58,128 bases of DNA from Variovorax sp. J22P240 (GTDB lineage: Bacteria; Pseudomonadota; Gammaproteobacteria; Burkholderiales; Burkholderiaceae_C). The position numbers were made by a program, and so were the translations under genes. Below are positions 35,464 through 44,394 of the stretch, piece after piece. How positions within the stretch are numbered: position 1 is the stretch's first letter; each line of letters begins with the position of its first letter. The notes under the pieces were generated by a model, which did no database searches, was not told the origin of the DNA, and worked only from the letters and a program-made list of their open reading frames with translations. The DNA is taken from the NCBI RefSeq assembly GCF_030316855.1, contig NZ_JASZYR010000024.1, positions 1-58,128 on the forward strand. Direction: 5' to 3'.

Positions 35464-37251
35464 ATGGCAACCATGAAGGGCGGCGAACTCATCGCCGAAT
35501 ACCTCGTCAAGCAGAAGGTGCCGTACGTGTTCGGCATCTGCGGGCACGGCAACGTCGGCATCCTCGATGCGCTGCACCAGGTGCGCGACAAGATAAAGAT
35601 GGTGTCGCCGCGGCACGAACAGTGCGCGGGTCACATGGCCGACGCCTACTTCCGCGTCAAGCACGAACCGGTCGCGACACTGACCTCCACCGGCCCCGGA
35701 TCGGCCAACATGGTGATGTCGCTCGCGACTGCCCTGTCGGACTCGTCGGCCTTCCTGGCGATCACTGCCAACGTGCCCACCTCGCAGGCCAACCGCGCGC
35801 CTTTCCAGGAGCTGTACGCGCACAACCAGGCCGACTTCGCGCAGGTGCTGCGCCCCGTCGTCAAGCGCACTTTCCAGCCGACGCGCGTGGACATGCTGCC
35901 CCTCGCGCTGCGCCAGTCTTTCGACACCATGGTCACGGGCCGGCCGGGGCCGGTGAACATGGACATACCGTACAACGTCTTCCAGGAAGAAGCCGAGGTC
36001 GAGGTGCCGCCGGTATCGCACCGGCACGGCTCGCACCGTCCGGGCGCGAGCGATGCCGACGTCGCCGCCGCGCTGGACCTGCTGGCCGCGGCGAAGAAGC
36101 CGGTCTTCTTCATCGGCCATGGCGCGACGCTCGCGGAGGCGGGGCCGGAGATCACGGCGCTGTCGAAGCAGCTCGGCATTCCCGTCATCACCTCGCCGAA
36201 TGGCATGGGCTGCGTGCCGGCGGACGATCCGCTGACGCTCGGCTTCATCGGCCGCAACGGCGCCTATCCGGCCAACCAGGCCGGCCGTCATGCGGACCTG
36301 GTGCTGTGCATCGGGACGCGCTTCGACGACCGCTCGTCGTCGAGCTGGCATCCGGGCTATTCGTGGAACTTCCCGAGCACCAGGCTGCTGCACGTCGATA
36401 TCGATCCGCTGGAACTCGGGCGCAACTATCCGCCGACGCTTGGCGTGATTGCCGATGCCAAGGTATTCAGCGCGCAATTGCTGGCCGGGCTCGGCCAACG
36501 GCGCGAGATCGAGGCCGCGCACTATGGCGCCTGGCGTGCGCAAGTCGCGGAATGGCAGGCCGAGTGGGAAGCTTTCGTGCGACCGAACTTCAGCGCCATC
36601 ACGACGCCGATCCGACCCGAGTACGTTGTCGATTCGCTGCAGGACGTCCTCCCTGACGACGTGATCCTCTCGCTCGATTCCGGCGTGCATCACAACTGGT
36701 TCATGCAGTTCTGGAAGCCGAAGCGCACGCAGAGCATGCTGAACAGCTGGGGTTATTCGTCGATGGGCTTCGGCGTCTGCGGCGTCCTCGGCGCCCAGTT
36801 GGCCGCGCCCGACCGGCCCTGCGTCGCGGTGGTCGGCGATGGCGGTTTCATGATGGCGCCGTATGTCGTCGCCACCGCGGTCGAGTACGACCTGCCCTGC
36901 GTGTGGATCGTCTGGAACAACTTCGCATGGGGCGCGATCCGCGACCTGCAATACGGTCTCTTCGAGGGCCGCGAACTGGGCACCGCCTTCTACAAGGGCA
37001 AGCAGGGGCCTGGCGGTGAACGCTACAACCCCGACTTCGCGGCATGGGCACGCGCTTGCGGCGCCGACGGCGTGACCGTGACGCGCAGCGAAGACCTGCG
37101 CGGCGCCGTTGAGCAGGCCGTGCGCAATCGCAGGCCTTGCGTCATCGACGTGCACGTCGACTCCGAAGTCCGCCCACCTTCCACCGGCACCTGGCAACTG
37201 CCGCCGATTCCCTACAAGGAACCGATGTTCGGCAAGCCGTGGATGGGCTGA
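35464..37251 (+). CDS. Thiamine-diphosphate-dependent enzyme (acetolactate synthase/decarboxylase-like)
   Basis: 595 residues. The N-terminal pyrimidine domain carries the essential Glu in SPRHEQCAGHMADAY; a central domain follows (FFIGHGATLAEAG); the C-terminal pyrophosphate domain has VVGDGGFMMAPYV leading to WNNFAW, the GDG...N metal motif. The family includes acetolactate synthase, benzoylformate and oxalyl-CoA decarboxylases and sulfoacetaldehyde acetyltransferase. With the ALDH and SDR beside it, decarboxylation of a 2-oxo acid is the simplest reading. A ribosome site (GAAAGAAAGAGA) precedes the ATG. It is the last gene of the operon. Confidence 0.88.
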   Translation: MATMKGGELIAEYLVKQKVPYVFGICGHGNVGILDALHQVRDKIKMVSPRHEQCAGHMADAYFRVKHEPVATLTSTGPGSANMVMSLATALSDSSAFLAITANVPTSQANRAPFQELYAHNQADFAQVLRPVVKRTFQPTRVDMLPLALRQSFDTMVTGRPGPVNMDIPYNVFQEEAEVEVPPVSHRHGSHRPGASDADVAAALDLLAAAKKPVFFIGHGATLAEAGPEITALSKQLGIPVITSPNGMGCVPADDPLTLGFIGRNGAYPANQAGRHADLVLCIGTRFDDRSSSSWHPGYSWNFPSTRLLHVDIDPLELGRNYPPTLGVIADAKVFSAQLLAGLGQRREIEAAHYGAWRAQVAEWQAEWEAFVRPNFSAITTPIRPEYVVDSLQDVLPDDVILSLDSGVHHNWFMQFWKPKRTQSMLNSWGYSSMGFGVCGVLGAQLAAPDRPCVAVVGDGGFMMAPYVVATAVEYDLPCVWIVWNNFAWGAIRDLQYGLFEGRELGTAFYKGKQGPGGERYNPDFAAWARACGADGVTVTRSEDLRGAVEQAVRNRRPCVIDVHVDSEVRPPSTGTWQLPPIPYKEPMFGKPWMG

Positions 37252-37256
37252 GAATG

Positions 37257-37440
37257 TGATTGCCCGTTCTCGATTGGGTGACGAGCGCCTCTTGAACCGG
37301 GTGCTGCAGATCATCGACGATGCGCCGATACGACTCGTCGGTCGTCTTGCGCTCCAGCAGGTCGGTGCGTCCGCGGAAGAACTCCTTGATGAACCGGACT
37401 TGACCCTGTTGCGGACGGGTTGGGACTTGATTCTCAAGTC
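37257..37440 (-). pseudogene. Unassigned C-terminal gene fragment
   Basis: The minus strand has strongly GC-biased third positions and encodes RFIKEFFRGRTDLLERKTTD followed by ESYRRIVDDLQHPVQEAL, ending just after the TPP-enzyme stop. It has no start in frame before the junction at about 37440. I do not recognise the family. It appears to be a truncated gene that meets the catabolic operon tail to tail. Confidence 0.4.
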
Positions 37441-37494
37441 AAGTTGACGTCTCCCCCTTATCCGGTCATTTCTAAACTGGAGTCGGGTGGGGGT

Positions 37495-37582
37495 GGCTCA
37501 ATGGTGCACTCCTGGCTCGCGCGGCGAGGCGTCTCCGATTGGCACACCGTTGGCATTCGCAAGACGCGCGGCTCTCGCTGAC
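37495..37582. repeat. Left arm of 88-bp inverted repeat
   Basis: This arm (starting GGCTCAATGGTGCACTCC) is repeated in inverted orientation at 38120-38207 with a single mismatch. Its inner end is one base from the stop codon of the MliC-like gene, so the pair brackets that gene. Confidence 0.9.
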
Positions 37583-37583
37583 G

Positions 37584-37907
37584 TCAGCCGCCGGTGCACG
37601 CAACCGGCATGGCGCGTCCCACGGCCCACGACGTGCGGCCTTGCTCGACGATCAGCGTTTGGCGTCCGTTGGAGAACTTGGTCCCCGACTCTCCGATCGC
37701 CGGAAGATCGCCAGCAGCCGCCCCGTCAACGGAGACCGAGGCGCTGTCTCCCATCAAGCGCACAGCCAAGCGTGTCCCATCGCATACGTAGCTACTGACT
37801 GGATATGGATTGCCGACGCCGATCGAAGGACTTGGCGTCGGATGGTGGCATGCCGCCAGCGTCCAGATGGCAAACGTGCCGACGATTAAACAAAAATAGT
37901 GTCGCAT
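37584..37907 (-). CDS. MliC-type lysozyme-inhibitor lipoprotein
   Basis: 107 residues. The signal sequence ends in a LAAC lipobox, so Cys20 would be lipidated and the protein tethered in the envelope. The mature part, VSSYVCDGTRLAVRLMGDSA, then GTKFSNGRQTLIVEQG, ending in VACTGG, matches the small MliC barrel (membrane-bound inhibitor of C-type lysozyme). The two Cys would form the family disulfide. It lies between arms of an 88-bp inverted repeat. It may protect the wall from host lysozyme. The frame is intact. Confidence 0.72.
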   Translation of the reverse strand: MRHYFCLIVGTFAIWTLAACHHPTPSPSIGVGNPYPVSSYVCDGTRLAVRLMGDSASVSVDGAAAGDLPAIGESGTKFSNGRQTLIVEQGRTSWAVGRAMPVACTGG

Positions 37908-38119
37908 TCATCCCCTCTCGGTCGGCTCCGTGGCGATGTTGCCAACGTCGTTGTAGCCAGTGGTCGCCCCCTTCGGTCCAATCGCGACGCGCTGGCCCCC
38001 CCGAGGTGTAGGTGGCGTTAACGCGTTGCAGCCGACACTGCCAGGCGGGGTCGTCAAGCGACCGCACCTTCAGCCAGAGCGTAAGGCGTGCGACTACAGC
38101 CCGCAAGCAGCGATTGTCG

Positions 38120-38207
38120 GTCAGCGAGAGCCGCGCGTCTTGCGGATGCCAACGGTGTGCCAATCGGAGACGCCTCGCCGCGCGAGCCAGGAGTGCACCA
38201 TTGAGCC
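38120..38207. repeat. Right arm of 88-bp inverted repeat
   Basis: This is the reverse complement of 37495-37582 with one mismatch. The 212 bases between the MliC start and this arm hold no gene I can support. Confidence 0.9.
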
Positions 38208-38457
38208 CCGCGCGCGAGTGAGTCGACGGCGGCACGGATCTCCACGTTGGGGTAACCGAATCTTCGATGAAAAATGACACCGTTGCCCGCAGAAAGCGCA
38301 AGCGCGACAAGTACCGCGTCCAGACGTCACCCGACGCTCCGCGTACGTTGTTCAGTTCGCTAAGCAAACGGTTTGAACAAGCCGGCAACCGTCCACGGAA
38401 CCGGGTCAACTCCAAGATGCGGTTACCACAACTTGTGGAGTGCGCTGTACCCCGAGA

Positions 38458-38664
38458 CTAGCGGCCGTCGAGCGTCATCCTGCAGATGCGAGCGGACGCG
38501 TCGTCCGGATCCAGCTTCACCTCGAAGCCGAGGCGCCTGGCAAGACGAAGCATCGGCTCGTTCGCTGACTGGACGAGCTGTTTCGGGGCGAAGTTCGAAG
38601 TGCTGCTGCCGCGGACACGGAATTCTTCCCACGAGAGCGAATTCGGTCTCGCTTCTGTCAGCAT
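38458..38664 (-). pseudogene. GNAT acetyltransferase C-terminal fragment
   Basis: The minus strand encodes SANEPMLRLARRLGFEVKLD and DPDDASARICRMTLD before a stop at 38458. This is the typical end of Pat-like GNAT acetyltransferases (N..ML.LAR.LGF). The upstream acetyl-CoA-binding part is missing. The first ~25 residues of the frame do not fit the family, so the break is near 38590. Confidence 0.5.
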
Positions 38665-38750
38665 GGGGCCTCTGGCCGCTTGGCAGAGCGGTCCGGTCTC
38701 GGAAATGCGGGGCGGAAATGCTTAGCTTTCGGGGCTAAGGAGGTGGACGC

Positions 38751-39647
38751 TCAAGTGGGGTCCTTCGTCAGAACTCCCCATGCCATCGAGCCAGTGGGAG
38801 AGACATGAAAAACCTCAACAACTCCGTCGGGACGCATGCGGTATGACACCCGGTAGCCACCACCCTTCAGGCGGAGCTCGTCGTTGACAAAGGTCGCAAC
38901 TCTGACGTTTTGGTTTGGAACAAAGCCCTTCGCGGCGAAGAGCTGAATAACGTTTGCGGTATAGGCAGTGACGTCGAGGACCGCCAGCTTCACGTCGCAC
39001 CCTCGAGCGCGACAGGACCATCCAGACCATTTTCCCAGCCACTTCGAACGCTCTGCAGGGGTATCGGACGCGGCCGGTTTGATGACCAGGGAATCTGGGA
39101 ACGTCGCCTTTTCCGCGCTCTGCGACTCGCCTGGTTGCATCCGCACGATGTCAGGTGGCCAGTACGGGCCCGGCCCATCGGATGCGTATGGCGAGACGGG
39201 CACCACCTCTCTCTTCAGCTTGCCCTTCATCTTGAAGCCACCCCACTCACTGACCACACTCATCTCTTCGTTGGACTCCAGCTTATAGGTGGCTGTGGCG
39301 CCGTTGATACTGAGCACCAAGGCGTCTCCGTGCGCAGTCCCCGGCATCCGGTACCACGTCGACGGCCCACCTGCCATCTGTCCGCGGCCAGTCCCAACGG
39401 ACCAGATCACCCAGGCGAGCCCAGGCTCGATGCGCTCGACGACGATCGTGTGTTGCTGCTGCATCTGTGCGCCTATCAGTGTGCCCGTCCACTTCCCAGC
39501 CAACGGCTTGAGATTCTCGGAAACCGCAGGCGCGGCCGCCATGACGGATGCATCGGCTGGAACTGGCGCATCGAAGACGTCGGCTGTGGCTGCGCCGATC
39601 CCTGAGGTCAAGAGCGCGACGAGAGAATTCAAGAGAACCCTGCACAT
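38751..39647 (-). CDS. Secreted protein of unknown function (298 aa)
   Basis: The start at 39647 follows a near-perfect AGGAGG site. A signal peptide (LLNSLVALLTSGIGAATA) precedes a mature protein with LAGKWTGTLIGAQMQQQ and a later WLGKWSGWSCRARGCD, a repeated lipocalin-like KW.G opening. That suggests two similar beta-barrel halves. There is no catalytic motif I recognise. The gene is complete, but an ISKra4 fragment begins only 9 bases upstream of its ATG, so its native promoter was probably replaced. Confidence 0.7.
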   Translation of the reverse strand: MCRVLLNSLVALLTSGIGAATADVFDAPVPADASVMAAAPAVSENLKPLAGKWTGTLIGAQMQQQHTIVVERIEPGLAWVIWSVGTGRGQMAGGPSTWYRMPGTAHGDALVLSINGATATYKLESNEEMSVVSEWGGFKMKGKLKREVVPVSPYASDGPGPYWPPDIVRMQPGESQSAEKATFPDSLVIKPAASDTPAERSKWLGKWSGWSCRARGCDVKLAVLDVTAYTANVIQLFAAKGFVPNQNVRVATFVNDELRLKGGGYRVSYRMRPDGVVEVFHVSPTGSMAWGVLTKDPT

Positions 39648-39655
39648 GGAGCCTC

Positions 39656-40165
39656 CTAGGTCGACAGCCTTACCATGGTGCCAGCTGCCGATGGCTCCGT
39701 CCATGCCGCGGCGGCGAGATCCGCCACCGGCAGCAGCAGCTCCAGCAACTCAGAAGACCTGGCATATGGAATCGTGGCTGCCAAGTGGCTCGGGACGTAC
39801 TCCAGCTCTGCAGAGATCCAGCGTCGGCGACCGGCGATTTCGGCGCGGACAGAGCAGGCGCAGCGCTGCCACCTTGGCACCCTCACGGCGACGCGGTCGA
39901 ACAGGCTCTTGTAGTGCACGTCGTGATAGTCCTTCAGGGGCCGATCCAGGCCGCAGGCTGGGCACTGCCGCTGTCTGGCCGACATCAACTCGACCTGGCG
40001 CGTGACGATCCGGGCCTGCAACTGCGTAAGGGCAACCTTCCCATTGGCCAAGCTCAGACCCAGGGTCTCGATGCTCGGTTGCGAATCGAGCTCTAAGGTC
40101 AGCAGCGGCTGCGCATCCGACTCGTCCGTCCCGTCGCAAACCGCCAGACTGAGTTTGATCTTCAT
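39656..40165 (-). mobile_element. ISKra4-family transposase, N-terminal fragment
   Basis: From ATG 40165: MKIKLSLAVCDG, then CPACGLDRPLKDYHDVHY, SLFDRVAVRVPRWQRC, and ATIPYARSSELLELLLPVAD, where it is cut and ends out of family. It matches the N-terminus of the copy at 19.4-20.7 kb, in the same strand orientation. No catalytic residues remain. Confidence 0.8.
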
Positions 40166-40378
40166 GGCCGATCTCCGGGTAAGCAAGGAAGACGGATTCT
40201 CCGCAGCCGCCAATGCTGCCACTGACCGTCAGGCAAATATCAGCGGCCGCGCACTCCACCAAATCGAACGGTCTCCCGCTGTTCCGGAATCGCCCAAGTC
40301 GCGCGCACCTTTTGTTGGGGGCGAGTTCATCCTGACCATCATCGACGAGTCGCAACTGTTCGCCATCGTCGCGCTCGG

Positions 40379-40708
40379 CCCAGAATCAACGAGCCGAGAC
40401 TTGGGAGAAGAACGCAAGCGAACAGGGCGTTTGCAGGGGCGTAGCAGCGCCGGATGGGCTTCCAGGCGAAGCCACCTGATCGAGTGTCGACCGATTGAAC
40501 AGTCGGACCCGCCTGCCCAGTTTGGGGCTGAACCTCGTGGGCATGGTGCGTTCAGGGCGTCGAGAAGGGCGGCGCGAAACTCCTCATGATTCAACACCTT
40601 ACGCAGCCCTCGACGCATTGGATTCGCGAAGTATCGAATTTACTTCGCACGGTTGCGAAGTACCTCATTTACTTTCTTTCCTGTGACGGTAAATCTGTGA
40701 CTACGAGA
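40379..40708. repeat. ~0.3-kb dispersed repeat, copy A
   Basis: It is about 85-90 percent similar by eye to 55955-56258, including TTGCAGGGGCGTAGCAGCGC, ATTCAACACCTTACGCAG and a terminal TGTGACGGTAAATCTGTGAC. This copy has an extra ~34-base insert near 40640 that repeats an ACTTCGC/GCGAAGT motif. A minus-strand frame (KVLNHEEFRAALLDA) is shared by both, suggesting remnants of one transposon-borne gene. Confidence 0.8.
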
Positions 40709-40940
40709 GCAGCCGCCAGAGGCAATCGGCGCGCGTGGCCGGTATCGGATTTACTTTCTTCCACGGGATCGAAGAGCTGCACCCTAATCCCGGCGTCACA
40801 CGATCGTGACAGTTCACGCTTTTCCTTGAGCGCGCGCCTCTTCGAGCGCATGATGCGCACCGCTGCGGCTGACCTGTGACGGTACGAGGCCGCCGTGAAG
40901 CGCAGCGTTCATGTGGCCTCATTTTTCGAGGAGCACAACA

Positions 40941-41441
40941 ATGAACAATCGCGCATTTCAGGCGATCCATCTCGCGGCCTTCGTCGTTGCGGCCACCGTT
41001 TCCTCCGGCGCATTCGCGCAAAAACCACCGATGCAGAAGTCGGTCTGCCAGGCCGTAGGCTTCTCGCCCCAGGAGCCTGTTGGCGATCGTGATGGGCATA
41101 CCTATTCTGTCAGTAGCTACAGCTGCCAGAACCAGGGTGGCGATTTTGACGGCGCCATCCTCACCGGATCAACCATTTGGGAATCAGAAAAGGGCAGCTC
41201 CGTTGCGCTCGCCGGAAGCGGCGTGATTCGCAGGCCCGGCATGTCGGCGGTGTTCGTTCTGACCGATGGCAAGAGCAGCCTAACCATGGCCGATGGAAAA
41301 GTCACCGGATTCTCAGGAACCGCAAAGGGCGTCTACAAAGTCGCGGCCGGCGCGGCTGCGTCGCTGGCCGGCAAAACGTTTAGCTCCACGTTCAGGAGCA
41401 CGGCCGGCGGGCAGTTCGTGATCGAGACAGTCGTCGATTGA
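40941..41441 (+). CDS. Small secreted protein of unknown function (166 aa)
   Basis: GAGGAG precedes the ATG at 40941. A signal peptide (FVVAATVSSGAFAQ) with an AFA-Q cleavage site is clear. The mature part, CQAVGFSPQEPVGDRDGHTY and TIWESEKGSSVALAGSGVIR, looks beta-rich and periplasmic, with two cysteines. The family is unknown to me. It is intact and stands alone. Confidence 0.75.
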   Translation: MNNRAFQAIHLAAFVVAATVSSGAFAQKPPMQKSVCQAVGFSPQEPVGDRDGHTYSVSSYSCQNQGGDFDGAILTGSTIWESEKGSSVALAGSGVIRRPGMSAVFVLTDGKSSLTMADGKVTGFSGTAKGVYKVAAGAAASLAGKTFSSTFRSTAGGQFVIETVVD

Positions 41442-41621
41442 CTACAACGCCTTCTCGACGTGACGCGCGAAGCGCTCGAGGATGGCTCCTCGACGCCGCT
41501 GCTGAGCGGGAGCGTCGTCTCGGCATCGAAGGTCACGCGCACATTGCGCCGATCGCCGCGATCATGATTGAAGACTGATGTGTTAGAGCGGCCACAGGGA
41601 CCAATCGAGTAGGAGCCGAGG

Positions 41622-42310
41622 ATGGATGCCATGAAGGAGCTGCTGGATAACTACTGGCATTGCTTCGTGGCTGCAGGCGGTGTCTTGATGGGGGGCGCTA
41701 GCTGCAATCGATCACTTTTACGATATACGCAAGAAGCAGTTGGATGAGAGGACGCGATCCCGCGACGAAGGACTTATCCAGATCGCCACGCCCGACGAGA
41801 TCGAGCGACACGGCGAACCGATCGCAATGTCCCGGCAGAACGTCAACATGCGGGGCATCGGTGTTGTCGCAATCGCGATTGCTGCGGTGCTACCGGTTTT
41901 CGCCAACCGGCCTCAAACGAGGCCGATCGAATCACGCCCAAGCACTCCAGTTTGCGTAGCGGATGATTGGTTGAAGCTGCTAGACATGGGGGACTCTCCG
42001 AGAGCCTTGCAATCCATAACTCTCCCGACTGATAGCAATCTTAGCGCCGCCGATTTGGAAGAGTACGCTTCCAGTGAGCGGCGCGGCTTGGGTGCTGCAC
42101 TGGGGAGTCGAACTTTGATCAAGAGCAGCAATCCGCGCGACGATGGACACGCGAACATCGCCTCAGCGCAACGATATTTGGAGATGACGCCTGAATTGCT
42201 GCATCAGGCCAGCATGCGCTTCGCCCACCATCTGCGGCACCGCATTACCCCGATAACGGATTGCTCAGCATCGCATGATCAGGCATCGTTGTTCTCCTCG
42301 CAGGCGTCGA
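41622..42310 (+). pseudogene. DUF4019-like membrane protein, frameshifted and truncated
   Basis: From ATG 41622 the frame reads MDAMKELLDNYWHCFVAAGG and reaches a run of six G near 41690. One frame over, it continues IDHFYDIRKKQLDERTRSRD, then a TM helix (GIGVVAIAIAAVLPVFA) and a DUF4019-like domain (DDWLKLLDMGDSPRALQSI with RRGLGAALGSRTLI). The C-terminus is replaced by IS110 sequence at about 42310. Both a homopolymer shift and a transposon truncation are visible. DUF4019 proteins are periplasmic or membrane-anchored and uncharacterised. Confidence 0.55.
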
Positions 42311-42311
42311 G

Positions 42312-42540
42312 CTCGGCGTGCCATGGTGGCCTCGGTCGGGGAAGCCAAGGAGTTCGGAAACGGCCGACATCTGTCAGCCTGGCTGGGATTGGTGCCCCGG
42401 CAGCATTCCTCCGGCGGCAAGTCGCAGCTCGGAGGCATCAGATCGGGCCGTGCGCAAATCCCAAGGACCCTTCCGGGGCGTTTCCAACGAGCTGTGCTTG
42501 GTCGCGCCGGCGGTCCGTGTAGAAGGATTAAGGCCTAGCG
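42312..42540 (+). mobile_element. IS110-family transposase fragment (second copy)
   Basis: AMVASVGEAKEFGNGRHLSA and WLGLVPRQHSSGGKSQLGGI repeat residues of the 6.8-7.5 kb copy almost exactly. The fragment then decays. It fuses to the end of the DUF4019-like gene and meets the next gene tail to tail. Confidence 0.8.
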
Positions 42541-42547
42541 CTGCCCA

Positions 42548-43558
42548 TTAGATTCGAGAGTCGCGGCGGCAAGATACTTCTTGCAGAAGGCGAGCGCGCA
42601 AAGCTAAATGAAACTTGACACCACCGAAAAAGGAGCCGTGGCGAGTCAATACCCGACGCCCTTGAAGCGCAGCTTGGACTTCATCTGATAGTGCAGTGGG
42701 GGCGCAACCTGCCTCATGCAGCGCCCCAGAACTTGCAGTAGAGTTCGAAATTAGTACTACACGTGTCGGATACTTCGGCAACAGAGTCTCGATCTCCCAA
42801 ATTACGCCACTACCAAGCGTTGAAACATCTATAAGGATGGCGTCAACGCTGTCAGCCAATGTCGCGACCGCTAGCTTCCAGTATCCCTCAGTACTGCGAA
42901 TACGCATCATGCGCGCCGGCGACCAGGATTGATGCCGCATTGATAGAATTGCCTGCGATGCGTCGGCAAGAGAGTCTTCATCGGTTATCTGATACGCAAT
43001 CCTGTTACGAACTGCATAGCGCAGACAGAAAGTGATCGCCAGGAAAAGCGCAGTTATGATGAAAGTATTGATAATTGCCAGCAGTAGCATTTCGAAGCTG
43101 CCCAAGATTGCGATAGGCAGAACGCTTGAAAAGCAGAGCCAGGCCAGCAGCCCGGCGGCTGTAGGCCACCGGCCTGAAGGATTGGAATGGCCCGAGCTGT
43201 CGTGAATGGCGACGAGCCGAAAATAGCGCGGTAGGAGTTCAGAGACCACGCCTTCGGCCAGTGTCGAGTCTTTTCCGGCAGAGAACTTGCGCAAATAGAG
43301 AACTGTGAATGGCCGGCTGTATCGACGCCAGACCTTTACGAGCCATATTAGCGAGGCCGTTCCAATGGTCAAGAGTAGCCAATTGTCAATGAGGTAAGAA
43401 AACAGGGACCAATGCGTTCCTGGCGGCCGGGAGGCTGTAAGTCGCAGCGCTCGTAGGGCTACTATAGAGCCGAAGAGGACAAGAACGGGCGCAAAGCTAT
43501 GTAGGAAGAAATACTTCCAGGCGCGCAGAACGATCTTTCCGTCCGAAGCCATAGACAT
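42548..43558 (-). CDS. Multi-pass membrane protein with TIR/deoxyribosyltransferase-like C-terminus
   Basis: 336 residues from ATG 43558. Four hydrophobic helices are visible (FFLHSFAPVLVLFGSIVAL, WLLLTIGTASLIWLVKVW, LAWLCFSSVLPIAILGSF, NTFIITALFLAITFCLRYA). Between helices 2 and 3 is a cytoplasmic loop with VLYLRKFSAGKDSTL. The C-terminal ~110 residues contain AILIDVSTLGSGVIWEIETL and RVVLISNS, reminiscent of the D[IV][ST]...VxxE[IL] motif of the deoxyribosyltransferase/TIR-like domains elsewhere here. The DNA is AT-richer than the catabolic cluster. A membrane-tethered immune effector is possible; the domain assignment is tentative. Confidence 0.6.
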   Translation of the reverse strand: MSMASDGKIVLRAWKYFFLHSFAPVLVLFGSIVALRALRLTASRPPGTHWSLFSYLIDNWLLLTIGTASLIWLVKVWRRYSRPFTVLYLRKFSAGKDSTLAEGVVSELLPRYFRLVAIHDSSGHSNPSGRWPTAAGLLAWLCFSSVLPIAILGSFEMLLLAIINTFIITALFLAITFCLRYAVRNRIAYQITDEDSLADASQAILSMRHQSWSPARMMRIRSTEGYWKLAVATLADSVDAILIDVSTLGSGVIWEIETLLPKYPTRVVLISNSTASSGALHEAGCAPTALSDEVQAALQGRRVLTRHGSFFGGVKFHLALRARLLQEVSCRRDSRI

Positions 43559-43829
43559 GGTATCGGTGCGAATCACCGCGTGTTGCTGGGGTCTGGCGCG
43601 TCGCGGAGCGACAAGTTACACGCCCCATCAAACCAACAATCCTTTAACGTCTCCACTCTCAATAACTGGACTTTCATCTGGTATTAATCACCTACACACA
43701 AGTTGCATCTGATTTGTGTCATTCAATCTGGCGCGCTGCAAGTCAAGACCCAGTCGGATAAAGCGGTTGGAGAACGCCAGTCTCTTAACATCTTGCGAGC
43801 TATATCAACTTGCTTATGCGCCATACGTA

Positions 43830-44114
43830 TCATCCCATCACCAGCTGCATCGACGCCCACACCCTGTCGACGCGGTACTGACCGAACATACGATTCCAAG
43901 CCCTAAATAGCGCATCCTCGATCGAGCGGCGCTGGAAGAGTTCCTCGTAGAAGGCCTGTGAGTGGCGCCGGGCCATGCTGTCGTCGATGTTCCAGCGGAA
44001 GCTCGCGAGCGCCGGTACACCGCGCGCGCAGAGGTTGAGTACAAAGTCCTGCGAGGCGAAGCTGCTCAAATAGAGGAAGCGCGTGCGCGACAGCCAATCG
44101 GCGAACTCGATCAC
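43830..44114 (-). pseudogene. CHAT-protease C-terminal fragment
   Basis: The minus strand encodes FLYLSSFASQDFVLNLCARG, VPALASFRWNIDDSMARRHS and AFYEELFQRRSIEDALFRAW, the C-terminal half of a CHAT (caspase-like) domain (GVPAV...W.V.D..A..F...FY..L). The upstream His and Cys regions are not recoverable. CHAT proteases are effectors in several STAND and Craspase systems, so this may be the remains of another immune gene. 44115-44394 holds only incoherent frames. Confidence 0.5.
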
Positions 44115-44394
44115 GCCTACATAGTCGGGGTCATCGTCCTTTTCGCGTATTTTGATACGGTTGGCTCTAAAAAGACGAATCCTGATAATAACTTAGGCAT
44201 CCAGATCGAGGGCAATTCGTACCGCCTGCGCGAGCACGCCGCGCTCACCCCGGAGCACATGCGCGGGCGCACCCTGCTGAGCGAACCGTCACCAATCCCT
44301 TCCGTCAAGCGGCGGCCAGGGGGGCCGCGAAAGGAGGTCGCTGCCTCGATCGCGGGCTGAGCACCCGAGACAACGGCCTGGGGAAAATTACTTC

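Noticed and set aside
33930..37437. Two long minus-strand open frames opposite the ALDH and TPP-enzyme genes
   Set aside because: These are shadows of GC-rich genes; the translations are Arg/Ala/His-rich without domains, while the plus strand has complete catalytic motifs.
37584..37907. MliC lipoprotein as the dedicated immunity protein for the GH19 STAND effector
   Set aside because: It is a tempting pairing, but the genes are about 9 kb apart with a catabolic operon between them, and MliC inhibits C-type lysozymes, not GH19 enzymes.
42312..42540. IS110 fragment as an intact second transposase gene
   Set aside because: Only about 60 residues match and both ends run into unrelated sequence.
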